32,938 bases of DNA from Pedobacter sp. (GTDB lineage: Bacteria; Bacteroidota; Bacteroidia; Sphingobacteriales; Sphingobacteriaceae). Location: contig SEDB01000025.1 in assembly GCA_004210715.1 (NCBI GenBank), positions 1 to 32,938 on the forward strand. The letters are read 5' to 3'. Made by a program: the position numbers and the translations under genes. This document shows positions 8,268 to 15,414 of the stretch, one piece after another; position 1 is the first letter of the stretch; each line of letters opens with the position of its first letter. The notes under the pieces were generated by a model, which did no database searches, was not told where the DNA came from, and saw nothing but the letters and a program-made list of their open reading frames with translations.

Positions 8268-8306
8268 AGGCCAAAGCTGGGTGATATCATATCAGTGGAA
8301 TCCCAT

Positions 8307-8340
8307 AAAAAAAAAGCTGCTTTGCATCCACAAAGCAGCT
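8307..8340 (-). terminator. Rho-independent terminator for the GIN-domain gene
   Basis: A perfect 10-base stem (AGCTGCTTTG / CAAAGCAGCT, 8315-8324 and 8331-8340) with a 6-base loop. On the minus strand the stem is followed by nine T residues (the A-run at 8307-8315). On the plus strand only GATTTT follows, so it mainly terminates the minus-strand gene ending at 8369. Confidence 0.85.
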
Positions 8341-8368
8341 GATTTTATCATTAACTAAACTAAAGTTC

Positions 8369-9073
8369 TTAATTTACGTGGTGTACATCGCCACTTTTTG
8401 AGGTAGATGTTTTCTTAAGCGAAGCATTTCCTTTATAACTCACATCTCCACCGCCACTTGCTGAGGCTTCCAAGCCTTTATTCACGTAAATGCTCACGTC
8501 AGATCCACCTGAAGCTTGCACCTTCGCATAATCGGTAACAAATTCATAAGCATCAATATCACTTCCGCCACTTGATTGAATGGTCATATTTTCTGCTTTG
8601 CCTTTTAAATCAATATCACTTCCACCGCTCGATTGGATGGTAATGTCATTACAAACTACATTTAGCTTTAAGTCTGATCCTCCTGAAGAACGGATGGCCA
8701 GTTTATCTGTTTTTAGTTGATTCTGAGTAAAAACATCAGAACCTCCGGAAGCCGCTAATGCAGTAAGTGTTTTGTAATTTACATAAGCTTTAATGCTTCG
8801 GTTTTTCAACATGCCGCTCCAGCTAATGCCATCTTTAAATTTTATATTGATGTTGCTGCCTTTTTGCTCAACAACAATATCTTCAAGCGTTTTTTCATCT
8901 GATTTTATCGTTACCGCTTCACTACCTCCTTGAGTTAAATACAAATCTATTCCGCTACTTACCCCAATACTATTGAAGTTTTTTACAGCATAATTTTTCG
9001 ATTCCTGAGCTTTCGCGATATAACAACCTGCAACTATGAATAAGAAGGCGGTTGATTTGATGAATAATTTCAT
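8369..9073 (-). CDS. GIN (DUF2807) domain protein, exported
   Basis: A 234-residue exported protein with an N-terminal signal peptide (about residues 1-22). The rest is a head-GIN/putative autotransporter adhesin-like beta-solenoid. Six or seven short repeats with the core SGGSD (ASGGSDV, SSGGSDL, SSGGSDI twice, ASGGSDV, ASGGGDV) recur about every 20 residues from residue 110, as expected for stacked beta-helix rungs, and they are visible in the DNA as repeated TCC/GGA blocks. The family is common on Bacteroidetes cell surfaces or in the periplasm; its molecular function is not established. The gene is monocistronic, with a 128-base gap to the divergent phosphoribosyltransferase and its own terminator. 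Confidence 0.88.
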   Translation of the reverse strand: MKLFIKSTAFLFIVAGCYIAKAQESKNYAVKNFNSIGVSSGIDLYLTQGGSEAVTIKSDEKTLEDIVVEQKGSNINIKFKDGISWSGMLKNRSIKAYVNYKTLTALAASGGSDVFTQNQLKTDKLAIRSSGGSDLKLNVVCNDITIQSSGGSDIDLKGKAENMTIQSSGGSDIDAYEFVTDYAKVQASGGSDVSIYVNKGLEASASGGGDVSYKGNASLKKTSTSKSGDVHHVN

Positions 9074-9201
9074 GGTTTTTGTTTTTGGTTATTGATTAGA
9101 CGCAGCACAAGTCAAAACGTTGCAAGTAATCGAAATTATTTTTCAAATAGTTTGAATTTCATCCTTAAAATCGTTCTTTTTGTATTCAACCTTTTTATAC
9201 A

Positions 9202-9708
9202 ATGGCATCACAACTCCTTATTCTTAATAAGAAACAAATTCAGCAGAAAATAGATCGTATTGCGTATCAAATTTTGGAAGATAATTTGAACGAGAAAGAA
9301 ATTGTACTTGCCGGAATTTGGGATCGTGGTTATAAATTAGCAGTTCGTTTAGAAAAGGTATTGAAAAAAATATCTGATTTTAAACTCACGCTTTTACGCA
9401 TCGATCTTCAGAAGGAGAGTAGCAAGCTCGTAGCCAAGACAGATTTAGATGAAAGCCACTGGAAAAATAAAGTGATTATCATTGTTGATGATGTGCTTAA
9501 TAGCGGAAAAACACTTGCTTATGGCCTGGGTGTTTTCTTAAATACACCACATAAAAAAATCCGTACGGTTGTTTTGGTTGACAGAAGCCATAAAATTTTC
9601 CCTATTGCTACAGATTTTGTGGGGCTTGAATTGGCTACGATATTAAAAGAACATGTTGATGTGGTAATGGATGTAGAAGGAGAAGAAGATCGGGTCTATT
9701 TGAGTTAA
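9202..9708 (+). CDS. Phosphoribosyltransferase, PyrR-like
   Basis: A type-I phosphoribosyltransferase of 168 residues. The PRPP-binding loop VIIIVDDVLNSGKTL is centred near residue 98. The tail segment HKIFPIATDFVGLELAT resembles the PyrR region RLIPI..DYVG. In Bacillus, PyrR binds pyr mRNA and has weak uracil phosphoribosyltransferase activity. In Bacteroidetes such a stand-alone copy often sits near shikimate kinase (here 7 kb away), so pyr regulation is not established. No pyr genes are in the window. Substrate base not determined. Confidence 0.85.
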   Translation: MASQLLILNKKQIQQKIDRIAYQILEDNLNEKEIVLAGIWDRGYKLAVRLEKVLKKISDFKLTLLRIDLQKESSKLVAKTDLDESHWKNKVIIIVDDVLNSGKTLAYGLGVFLNTPHKKIRTVVLVDRSHKIFPIATDFVGLELATILKEHVDVVMDVEGEEDRVYLS

Positions 9709-9797
9709 AGCGTTATTAAATTATTATTTCTTGTTAAAAAGCAGTACTTCCACCATTTGAATTTGCAATTAAGCCCAATTTTTTGCAACTTTCATGC

Positions 9798-10421
9798 ATG
9801 TATCATCCCCGAAAAAATACTTTCATCTTTAATTTTTTTTCCTGGTACATTGAATTTATCATCAAAAAAGATTTTTCTGCTTTTAATTATGATCAGGCAG
9901 AACATAAAAATGATGCGTCGGTTTTGCTGTTGGCTAATCACTTCAGTTGGTGGGATGGTTTTTTTATTTTCTACATCAATAAAAAACTATTCAAAAAACA
10001 ATTTCACGTTTTAGTTAATTCAGATAATTACAAAAAAGTTGGGTTTTTGAAATATTTGGGCGCCTTTGCTCCAGAAAAAAAAGGCAAGGATGTGATGGAT
10101 ACCTTAAATTACGCCGGTGAACTATTGAATGACCCGAATAATTTGGTTTTGGTTTTCCCTCAGGGCAAATTGCACTCCAATCATACCAAATCTGTAGTTT
10201 TTGAAAAGGGAGTAATGCAGATGATTAATGCCAGTCAAAAAAAGATAAATATCATTTTTGCCGCAACCTTTGTTGATTACTTTGCAAAGCGTAAACCATC
10301 TGCCAACACCTATCTACAAAATTGGGAAAACGAAGAATATGTAAGTTTACAATTGTTAAAAAGTGCTTACAATAAACATTATGATCAGTCGCTTGTTAAA
10401 CAAACACAAATTACTGAATGA
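9798..10421 (+). CDS. Lysophospholipid-type acyltransferase (PlsC fold), carotenoid cluster
   Basis: An acyltransferase of the PlsC/LPLAT superfamily, 207 residues. Motif I NHFSWWDG (N47-G54, the NHxxxxD catalytic pair is H48 and D53) is intact. Motif III is FPQGK (F120-K124) in place of the usual FPEG, so Glu is replaced by Gln. The start is taken at the ATG at 9798; a TTG at 9783 would add five residues. The stop overlaps the next gene's start by 4 bases (ATGA). Because it is coupled to a glycosyltransferase and CruF, I infer that it acylates a carotenoid glycoside, comparable in role to CruD of green sulfur bacteria, rather than lysophosphatidate. That is inference from context only. Confidence 0.85.
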   Translation: MYHPRKNTFIFNFFSWYIEFIIKKDFSAFNYDQAEHKNDASVLLLANHFSWWDGFFIFYINKKLFKKQFHVLVNSDNYKKVGFLKYLGAFAPEKKGKDVMDTLNYAGELLNDPNNLVLVFPQGKLHSNHTKSVVFEKGVMQMINASQKKINIIFAATFVDYFAKRKPSANTYLQNWENEEYVSLQLLKSAYNKHYDQSLVKQTQITE

Positions 10422-11515
10422 CGATATTTATTTACGCGATTTTGATATTTCTGGTAATCAGGTTTTCAGTAACTGTATTTAACTTTCTTTCTAACCCGAA
10501 ACTCCCCAGAACGGTTAAGCATTATCAGGATAAAGTTTCCATTCTAATCCCCGCCCGAAACGAGGAAGAAAATATAATTTACTTGCTCGAATCTATTAAA
10601 AATCATGACTATTCCAACTATGAGGTTATTGTTCTGGATGATGACAGTACAGATAATACATATGATTTGGTTGCGCAGTTTTCTAAGGATAATCAAAAAT
10701 TCCGGGTTGTAAAAGGTAAACCACTTCCTGCAGATTGGCTTGGGAAAAACTATGCTTGTCATCAACTGGCTGCATTAGCCGACGGGAAATATTTTCTGTT
10801 TGTAGATGCTGATGAATCAATAAAAAAAGGATTGATTAATAGCTTGATTGATAGAACAGAAATAGGAGGTTTGGCTTTACTGAGCGTTTTTACCAATCAG
10901 GTAATGATTAGTATTGGAGAAAAGTTAACGGTTCCGCTGATGCATTTTATCTTATTGAATTTGCTCCCTTTACGATTGGTAAGATATGCTAAAAATCCGG
11001 CTTTCGCTGCGGCAAGTGGGCAGTGCATGTTCTTCAATGCAAAGAAATACCGTGAAAATCAATGGCATGAGCAGGTAAAATATCAAGTTGTAGAAGATGT
11101 TGAAATCATTAAATTGGTTAAACATAAAGAATATAATGCCGAAGCCCTTTTAGGCAATAGCCTGATTTATTGCAGGATGTATAAAAGTATGACTGAAAGC
11201 CTGAATGGCTTTAGTAAAAATTTACTTGCAGGTTTTGGTAATAACATTTTAATATTGCTATTTTACCTGCTTTTGGTAATTGTGGGGCCAGTAATTTTAA
11301 TCTTAAACTTTAATGCTGACTTACTTGTACTACCGATTACATTAATAGTGTTAAGCAGAATGATGATCTCTTATTTATCAGGACAAAATGTTTTAATAAA
11401 TTTGATTTTACATCCTTTACAGATGTTATTCTTCTTAGTTATTTCATTCATATCAATACAAAAACACATATTTAAAAAAGGTACATGGAAGGGCAGAACG
11501 ATCAAAGCGATTTAA
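10418..11515 (+). CDS. GT2-family membrane glycosyltransferase, likely carotenoid glycosyltransferase (CruG-like)
   Basis: A processive-type GT-A glycosyltransferase of 365 residues. One N-terminal transmembrane helix (residues 1-22) is followed by the GT2 domain: SILIPARNEEEN, DDDSTDNT (D74-T81) and the metal-binding DxD region VDADES (D130, D132). VVEDVEI is the putative catalytic-base motif. Two or three hydrophobic helices close the C-terminus (about 280-345). The start overlaps the acyltransferase by 4 bases and the end overlaps cruF by 31. CruG and CruC of carotenoid pathways belong to this family and add a sugar to the hydroxyl of the hydrated psi-end. The assignment rests on family plus tight coupling; the sugar donor is unknown. 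Confidence 0.85.
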   Translation: MTIFIYAILIFLVIRFSVTVFNFLSNPKLPRTVKHYQDKVSILIPARNEEENIIYLLESIKNHDYSNYEVIVLDDDSTDNTYDLVAQFSKDNQKFRVVKGKPLPADWLGKNYACHQLAALADGKYFLFVDADESIKKGLINSLIDRTEIGGLALLSVFTNQVMISIGEKLTVPLMHFILLNLLPLRLVRYAKNPAFAAASGQCMFFNAKKYRENQWHEQVKYQVVEDVEIIKLVKHKEYNAEALLGNSLIYCRMYKSMTESLNGFSKNLLAGFGNNILILLFYLLLVIVGPVILILNFNADLLVLPITLIVLSRMMISYLSGQNVLINLILHPLQMLFFLVISFISIQKHIFKKGTWKGRTIKAI

Positions 11516-12159
11516 AAGTTAAAAAAATTGCAGTTGCTGTAATCATCATTTTCCATTTAGTTGGTTTAATGGGTTTCCTAATTCCGGTTTCGCAACCTTA
11601 TTTTATCAAGTTAGTTCCTTTTCATTTATTATTGATGTTTGCCATCATTGTTTTCTCTTACAATGCAAATGTTAAGCGTTTATTGCTTTTTGTTTCTGGG
11701 GTTTTTCTTTGTGGCTATCTGGTAGAGGTGCTAGGCGTTCATACCGGGAAAATATTTGGCAGCTATTATTATGGGGATACATTGGGCTACAAAATTGCTG
11801 CCGTTCCTTTACTAATGGGTGTTAACTGGGTAATTCTTATTTTTAGTGTGGGCCAGATGATGAAAAGTTTTAAAATTAGAAACAGCATAGTTGCCTCGTT
11901 GTTGGGTGCAATAGCATTGATTATTTTCGATTACTTTTTAGAACCAGTTGCCATGAAGTTTGACTACTGGCAATGGGATTGGCACGAAGTACCTGGGCAA
12001 AATTTTGTAGCCTGGTTTATTGTCTCCGTAATTTTGTTAAAATTTTACTATGCATTGGGTTTAAAGCAGCAGAAATATATAGGTGTTGCCATGTTTGCCT
12101 CACAGTTAATCTTTTTTGTTGTCTTGTACATGACAACAGGAACAAATATTTTTGCTTAA
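11485..12159 (+). CDS. cruF: Carotenoid 1',2'-hydratase, CruF family
   Basis: A polytopic membrane protein of 224 residues with about seven transmembrane helices, matching the carotenoid biosynthesis family that includes CruF (Caroten_synth). Conserved-looking segments are YLVEVLGVHTGKIFGSYYYGD and the neighbouring VPLLMGVNWVILIF, then FDYFLEPVAMKFDYW. CruF hydrates the psi-end of gamma-carotene (C1',2') without a cofactor, giving the 1'-hydroxyl that CrtD needs. The ATG at 11485 lies inside the glycosyltransferase gene in another frame, a 31-base overlap, and no other ATG suits. The gene ends 12 bases before ispH. The family call is strong; the exact substrate is inferred. Confidence 0.88.
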   Translation: MEGQNDQSDLKVKKIAVAVIIIFHLVGLMGFLIPVSQPYFIKLVPFHLLLMFAIIVFSYNANVKRLLLFVSGVFLCGYLVEVLGVHTGKIFGSYYYGDTLGYKIAAVPLLMGVNWVILIFSVGQMMKSFKIRNSIVASLLGAIALIIFDYFLEPVAMKFDYWQWDWHEVPGQNFVAWFIVSVILLKFYYALGLKQQKYIGVAMFASQLIFFVVLYMTTGTNIFA

Positions 12160-12164
12160 TTTTG
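12157..12164 (+). promoter_or_regulatory. -7 promoter box for ispH
   Basis: TAATTTTG matches TAnnTTTG and ends 7 bases before the ATG of ispH, overlapping the cruF stop codon. A second match (TATTTTTG, 12147-12154) precedes it. No convincing -33 TTTG was found. It suggests ispH can be transcribed on its own with almost no leader. Confidence 0.4.
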
Positions 12165-12171
12165 CAAAGCA

Positions 12172-13020
12172 ATGAGTTATAACTTACAAGTCAACATCGA
12201 TAAATCATCGGGCTTTTGCTTCGGCGTTGTCTACGCGATTGAGATGGCAGAAGATATTCTAGATAACGAGGGTTATTTATACTGTCTTGGCGATATTGTT
12301 CATAACGACGAAGAAGTTCAACGTTTAACCAATCGTGGTTTAAAAATCATCGATCATGATGTGTTGAAAGATCTGAAAAACGAAAAGGTTTTAATCAGGG
12401 CGCACGGTGAGGCACCATCAACCTATAAATTGGCGTTGGAAAATAATCTTACCCTTATTGATGCCTCTTGCCCGGTTGTGCTGAAACTCCAAAACAGAAT
12501 AAAAAATTCTCATGATGATGAGGAGCAAATTTTAATTTTTGGTAAACATGGCCACGCAGAAGTGATTGGTTTACAAGGTCAAACGGATGGAAAAGCAATA
12601 GTTTTCCAGGATTTGGCTGAGCTGGATGGTGTTGAATTACCTTCAAAATTTACCCTATACAGCCAAACCACTAAAAGTGTAGATAAATTTTATCACATAA
12701 AAGATCAACTGCTATCTCGTGGCTATGAAGTGAAGGCCAATGATACCATTTGCAGGCAGGTTTCAAATCGTTACGAAGAGCTGGAAAACTTTGTAAGTCA
12801 TTACGATAAAATTATTTTTGTTTCCGGTAAGAAATCATCCAACGGAAAGGTGCTTTATGATGTGTGCAAAAAGTACAATGATCATTCTTACTTCATTTCT
12901 AATGTGGAAGAGTTGAATCAGAACTGGTTTCAAGAAAATGACAAAGTGGGTATTTGTGGCGCTACCTCGACACCAATGTGGTTGATGGAAAAGGTTAAGG
13001 CCGAACTGGAGAAATACTAA
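12172..13020 (+). CDS. ispH: 4-hydroxy-3-methylbut-2-enyl diphosphate reductase
   Basis: Catalyses the last step of the MEP isoprenoid pathway (HMBPP to IPP and DMAPP); a cytoplasmic 4Fe-4S enzyme. The three cluster cysteines are visible: Cys16 (SSGFCFGV), Cys100 (DASCPVV) and Cys194 (NDTICRQ). Other conserved motifs are RAHGE, GKHGHAEVIGLQGQ with the active-site histidine, TTKS, and SGKKSSNGKVLYDVC near the substrate-binding Ser/Asn. At 282 residues it is full length. It sits between cruF and crtW, so isoprenoid precursor supply is physically linked to carotenoid tailoring. The start at 12172 is set by the motif distance and the upstream promoter box. Confidence 0.95.
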   Translation: MSYNLQVNIDKSSGFCFGVVYAIEMAEDILDNEGYLYCLGDIVHNDEEVQRLTNRGLKIIDHDVLKDLKNEKVLIRAHGEAPSTYKLALENNLTLIDASCPVVLKLQNRIKNSHDDEEQILIFGKHGHAEVIGLQGQTDGKAIVFQDLAELDGVELPSKFTLYSQTTKSVDKFYHIKDQLLSRGYEVKANDTICRQVSNRYEELENFVSHYDKIIFVSGKKSSNGKVLYDVCKKYNDHSYFISNVEELNQNWFQENDKVGICGATSTPMWLMEKVKAELEKY

Positions 13021-13090
13021 ATACATTTTCTTAAATCAATTTTCGGTTTAAGCTGTTTAATCGAATACTTAAAAAAGATTAATACGTAAA

Positions 13091-13774
13091 TTGAAAAATG
13101 TCAACTCATTTTCCGGAGTTTTGGTTGCTATAAGCGTAATAGTTTGCTGGTTTGTTTCCTTGTTTTTCTTGTTAAGATGGGATTTTGAATGGGCTAATCC
13201 ACTGGTTTACCTGATGATTTTGGTACAGATGCATCTATTCACAGGGCTGTTTATTACTGCACATGATGCCATGCATGGAACAATTTCCCCAAATAAAAAC
13301 ATCAATAATTTTTTCGGTTACCTTGCTGTTTTTCTTTACGCAGGTTTCTTTTACAATCGCTTATACACTAAACATCATCAACACCACAGCCATGTGCATA
13401 CAGAGGAAGATCCTGATTTTGCACCACACGGCTTTTGGAAATGGTATTTCCGTTTTATGATGAATTACGTAACCATTATCCAGCTGGTGATTATGGCCAT
13501 CGCTTATAATGTACTTAACATTTGGGTTGATGAAGAAAATCTTTTGCTTTTCTGGGTATTGCCATCGCTGCTAAGTACTTTTCAGCTTTTCTATTTTGGA
13601 ACATATTTGCCGCATAAGGGTGAGCATAATAACGAATATCATGCCTCAACCTTAAAGAAAAATCATTTTGTAGCTTTCATTACCTGCTATTTTTTTGGCT
13701 ATCATTTAGAACATCACCAAAAACCAGGCATGCCTTGGTGGCAACTGTATAAAACAAAATCTAATCATGGTTAA
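13091..13774 (+). CDS. crtW: Beta-carotene ketolase, CrtW type
   Basis: A membrane di-iron oxygenase that adds a 4-keto group to the beta-ring. Histidine clusters are visible: HDAMH (H58, H62), HHQHH (H95-H99, with H101) and the C-terminal GYHLEHH (H205, H208, H209) followed by PGMPWWQL. The segments LFTGLFITAHDAMHG and FYFGTYLPHK are CrtW-like and differ from fatty-acid desaturases. The start appears to be a TTG at 13091; no in-frame ATG lies between it and the stop 19 bases upstream, and the next Met (residue 42) is too late because it would remove the first helix. A 70-base gap separates it from ispH. The alternative is a hydroxylase of the same superfamily. Confidence 0.85.
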   Translation: MKNVNSFSGVLVAISVIVCWFVSLFFLLRWDFEWANPLVYLMILVQMHLFTGLFITAHDAMHGTISPNKNINNFFGYLAVFLYAGFFYNRLYTKHHQHHSHVHTEEDPDFAPHGFWKWYFRFMMNYVTIIQLVIMAIAYNVLNIWVDEENLLLFWVLPSLLSTFQLFYFGTYLPHKGEHNNEYHASTLKKNHFVAFITCYFFGYHLEHHQKPGMPWWQLYKTKSNHG

Positions 13775-13888
13775 TTAAATAAAACTGATTAGAATTTGAC
13801 TAAAAAATGTCTGCGATCATATTTTTGAGATAGGTAAAAAACAATAAAAACGCGATATTTGCGGCACAAAACATATTCTTATATTCAA

Positions 13889-14899
13889 ATGAGCAAGAAG
13901 GGAATTTTACTGGTTAATTTAGGAACTCCTGATAGTCCGCAAACTGCAGATGTTAGAAAATATCTCGATCAATTTTTGATGGATGAAAGGGTAATTGATA
14001 TTCCTAAACTAAACAGGACCTTATTGGTAAAAGGAATTATTGTTCCGTTCCGAAGCCCAAAAACCGCCAAACTATATAAAGAAATATGGAATGAGAACGG
14101 TTCCCCACTTTTGTACTATAGCCGTTTGCAAGCTAAAATGCTGCAAGAAAGGTTAGGAGATGACTATCATGTGGAATTGGCCATGCGCTATCAAAGTCCA
14201 TCGATTGCTTCAGCTTTAGCAAACTTAAAAGCTGGTTTAGTAGAAAGCATTCAGGTAATCCCGATGTTTCCGCAATATGCATCAGCCAGTTCCGGATCTG
14301 TAATGCAATTAGTGATGGAATTAGTAAGTAAATGGCAAACTGTTCCGCCAATATCATTCGTTAATTCGTTTCACGATAATGAATTAATGATCAAAGTTTT
14401 TGCTGAAAATGCTCGTAAGCATCAGGTGGAAAGTTATGATCATGTATTGTTCAGTTTTCATGGTTTGCCAGAAAGACAGTTGCTAAAATGCGATCATACG
14501 GGCAGTTATTGTTTAAAAAATGCCGACTGTTGCCAAACCTTGAATGATACCAATAAATTTTGCTATTCTGCCCAAGGACATGATACCGCAAGATTAATCG
14601 CAGCCGAATTAAATCTTGCCAAAGATAAATATACAGTTTGTTTTCAGTCTCGCTTAGGAAAAGAACCTTGGGTTCAGCCATACACTACAGATGTTTTAAA
14701 GAAACTGGCAGCAGAAGGGAAAAAACGACTATTGGTTTTTAGTCCTGCCTTTGTAGCCGATTGCTTGGAAACACTTTATGAGATCACGGTTGAATATCAC
14801 GAAGAATTTAGAGCATTGGGTGGCGAGCATGTTCAGCTGGTGGAGAGTTTGAATGATAGTCCTGTATTTATCGAGGCTTTGGCTGGAATGATTAAATAA
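13889..14899 (+). CDS. hemH: Ferrochelatase
   Basis: Inserts ferrous iron into protoporphyrin IX (or coproporphyrin III in some bacteria), the terminal heme step. N-terminal GILLVNLGTPDSP, the FSFHGLPER motif with the catalytic histidine, and the C-terminal FSPAFVADCLET region identify the family. The start is taken at the ATG at 13889, giving 336 residues; a TTG at 13859 would add ten residues with no homology. A GATATTTGCGG box just upstream resembles the promoter consensus. A central cysteine-rich stretch (C201, C208, C214, C215, C225) follows the HGLPER motif and may bind an Fe-S cluster. gntK follows 8 bases after the stop. Confidence 0.93.
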   Translation: MSKKGILLVNLGTPDSPQTADVRKYLDQFLMDERVIDIPKLNRTLLVKGIIVPFRSPKTAKLYKEIWNENGSPLLYYSRLQAKMLQERLGDDYHVELAMRYQSPSIASALANLKAGLVESIQVIPMFPQYASASSGSVMQLVMELVSKWQTVPPISFVNSFHDNELMIKVFAENARKHQVESYDHVLFSFHGLPERQLLKCDHTGSYCLKNADCCQTLNDTNKFCYSAQGHDTARLIAAELNLAKDKYTVCFQSRLGKEPWVQPYTTDVLKKLAAEGKKRLLVFSPAFVADCLETLYEITVEYHEEFRALGGEHVQLVESLNDSPVFIEALAGMIK

Positions 14900-14907
14900 T
14901 TTTCGAT

Positions 14908-15414
14908 ATGGCTAGATTTATCGTTTTAATGGGTGTTTCAGGAAGTGGCAAAACGGTTATTGGTAAAGCCCTGGCTCCAAAGCTCAATGCCGAATTTATT
15001 GATGGGGATAACCTGCATGCTCAACGAAATGTAGATAAAATGGCTGCTGGTATTCCGCTTACCGATGAAGATCGATCGGATTGGCTAAACCTAATCGCCA
15101 AAGTTGGCCACGATCATGCTGCACACGGAACCACTTGCATTATTGCTTGTTCTGCACTCAAGAAAAAATATCGTGATATTCTTAGAACTGAGAATCCTTC
15201 CATGAGATTTATTTACCTGAAAGGAAGTTATGACCTGATCTATAGCCGTATTTCAAAAAGGTCACATCAATACATGCCAACGAGTTTACTGGAAAGCCAG
15301 TTTAATACTTTGGAAGAACCGCAAGCTGATGAAGATGATGTTTTTACCGTTTCTATTGATCAGGAAATTTCGGGTGTTGTTGATGATGTGGTTAAAGCTG
15401 ATTTGATTTTGTAA
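14908..15414 (+). CDS. gntK: Gluconokinase
   Basis: Phosphorylates D-gluconate to 6-phosphogluconate with ATP, feeding the Entner-Doudoroff or pentose phosphate pathway; cytoplasmic. The P-loop GVSGSGKT is at residues 9-16. The gluconate-binding region FIDGDNLHAQRNVDKMAAGIPLTDEDR and the ACSALKKKYRD segment are typical of the shikimate/gluconate kinase family, and 168 residues is the normal length. No gluconate transporter or dehydratase is nearby. The last 23 bases overlap the end of the convergent waaA remnant. Confidence 0.93.
   Translation: MARFIVLMGVSGSGKTVIGKALAPKLNAEFIDGDNLHAQRNVDKMAAGIPLTDEDRSDWLNLIAKVGHDHAAHGTTCIIACSALKKKYRDILRTENPSMRFIYLKGSYDLIYSRISKRSHQYMPTSLLESQFNTLEEPQADEDDVFTVSIDQEISGVVDDVVKADLIL

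Noticed and set aside
8315-8340. Terminator for the plus-strand hypothetical gene 7857-8267
   Set aside because: On the plus strand the stem is followed by GATTTT and not by a T-tract. The T-run is only on the minus strand.
9757-10014. 85-codon open frame overlapping the acyltransferase start
   Set aside because: It is out of frame with the gene that carries the NHxxxxD and FPQGK motifs, and it has no motif of its own.
13859-13888. TTG at 13859 as the start of hemH
   Set aside because: The ten extra residues lack family similarity, and they overlap a promoter-like GATATTTGCGG. The ATG at 13889 directly precedes the conserved KKGILLVNLGTP.
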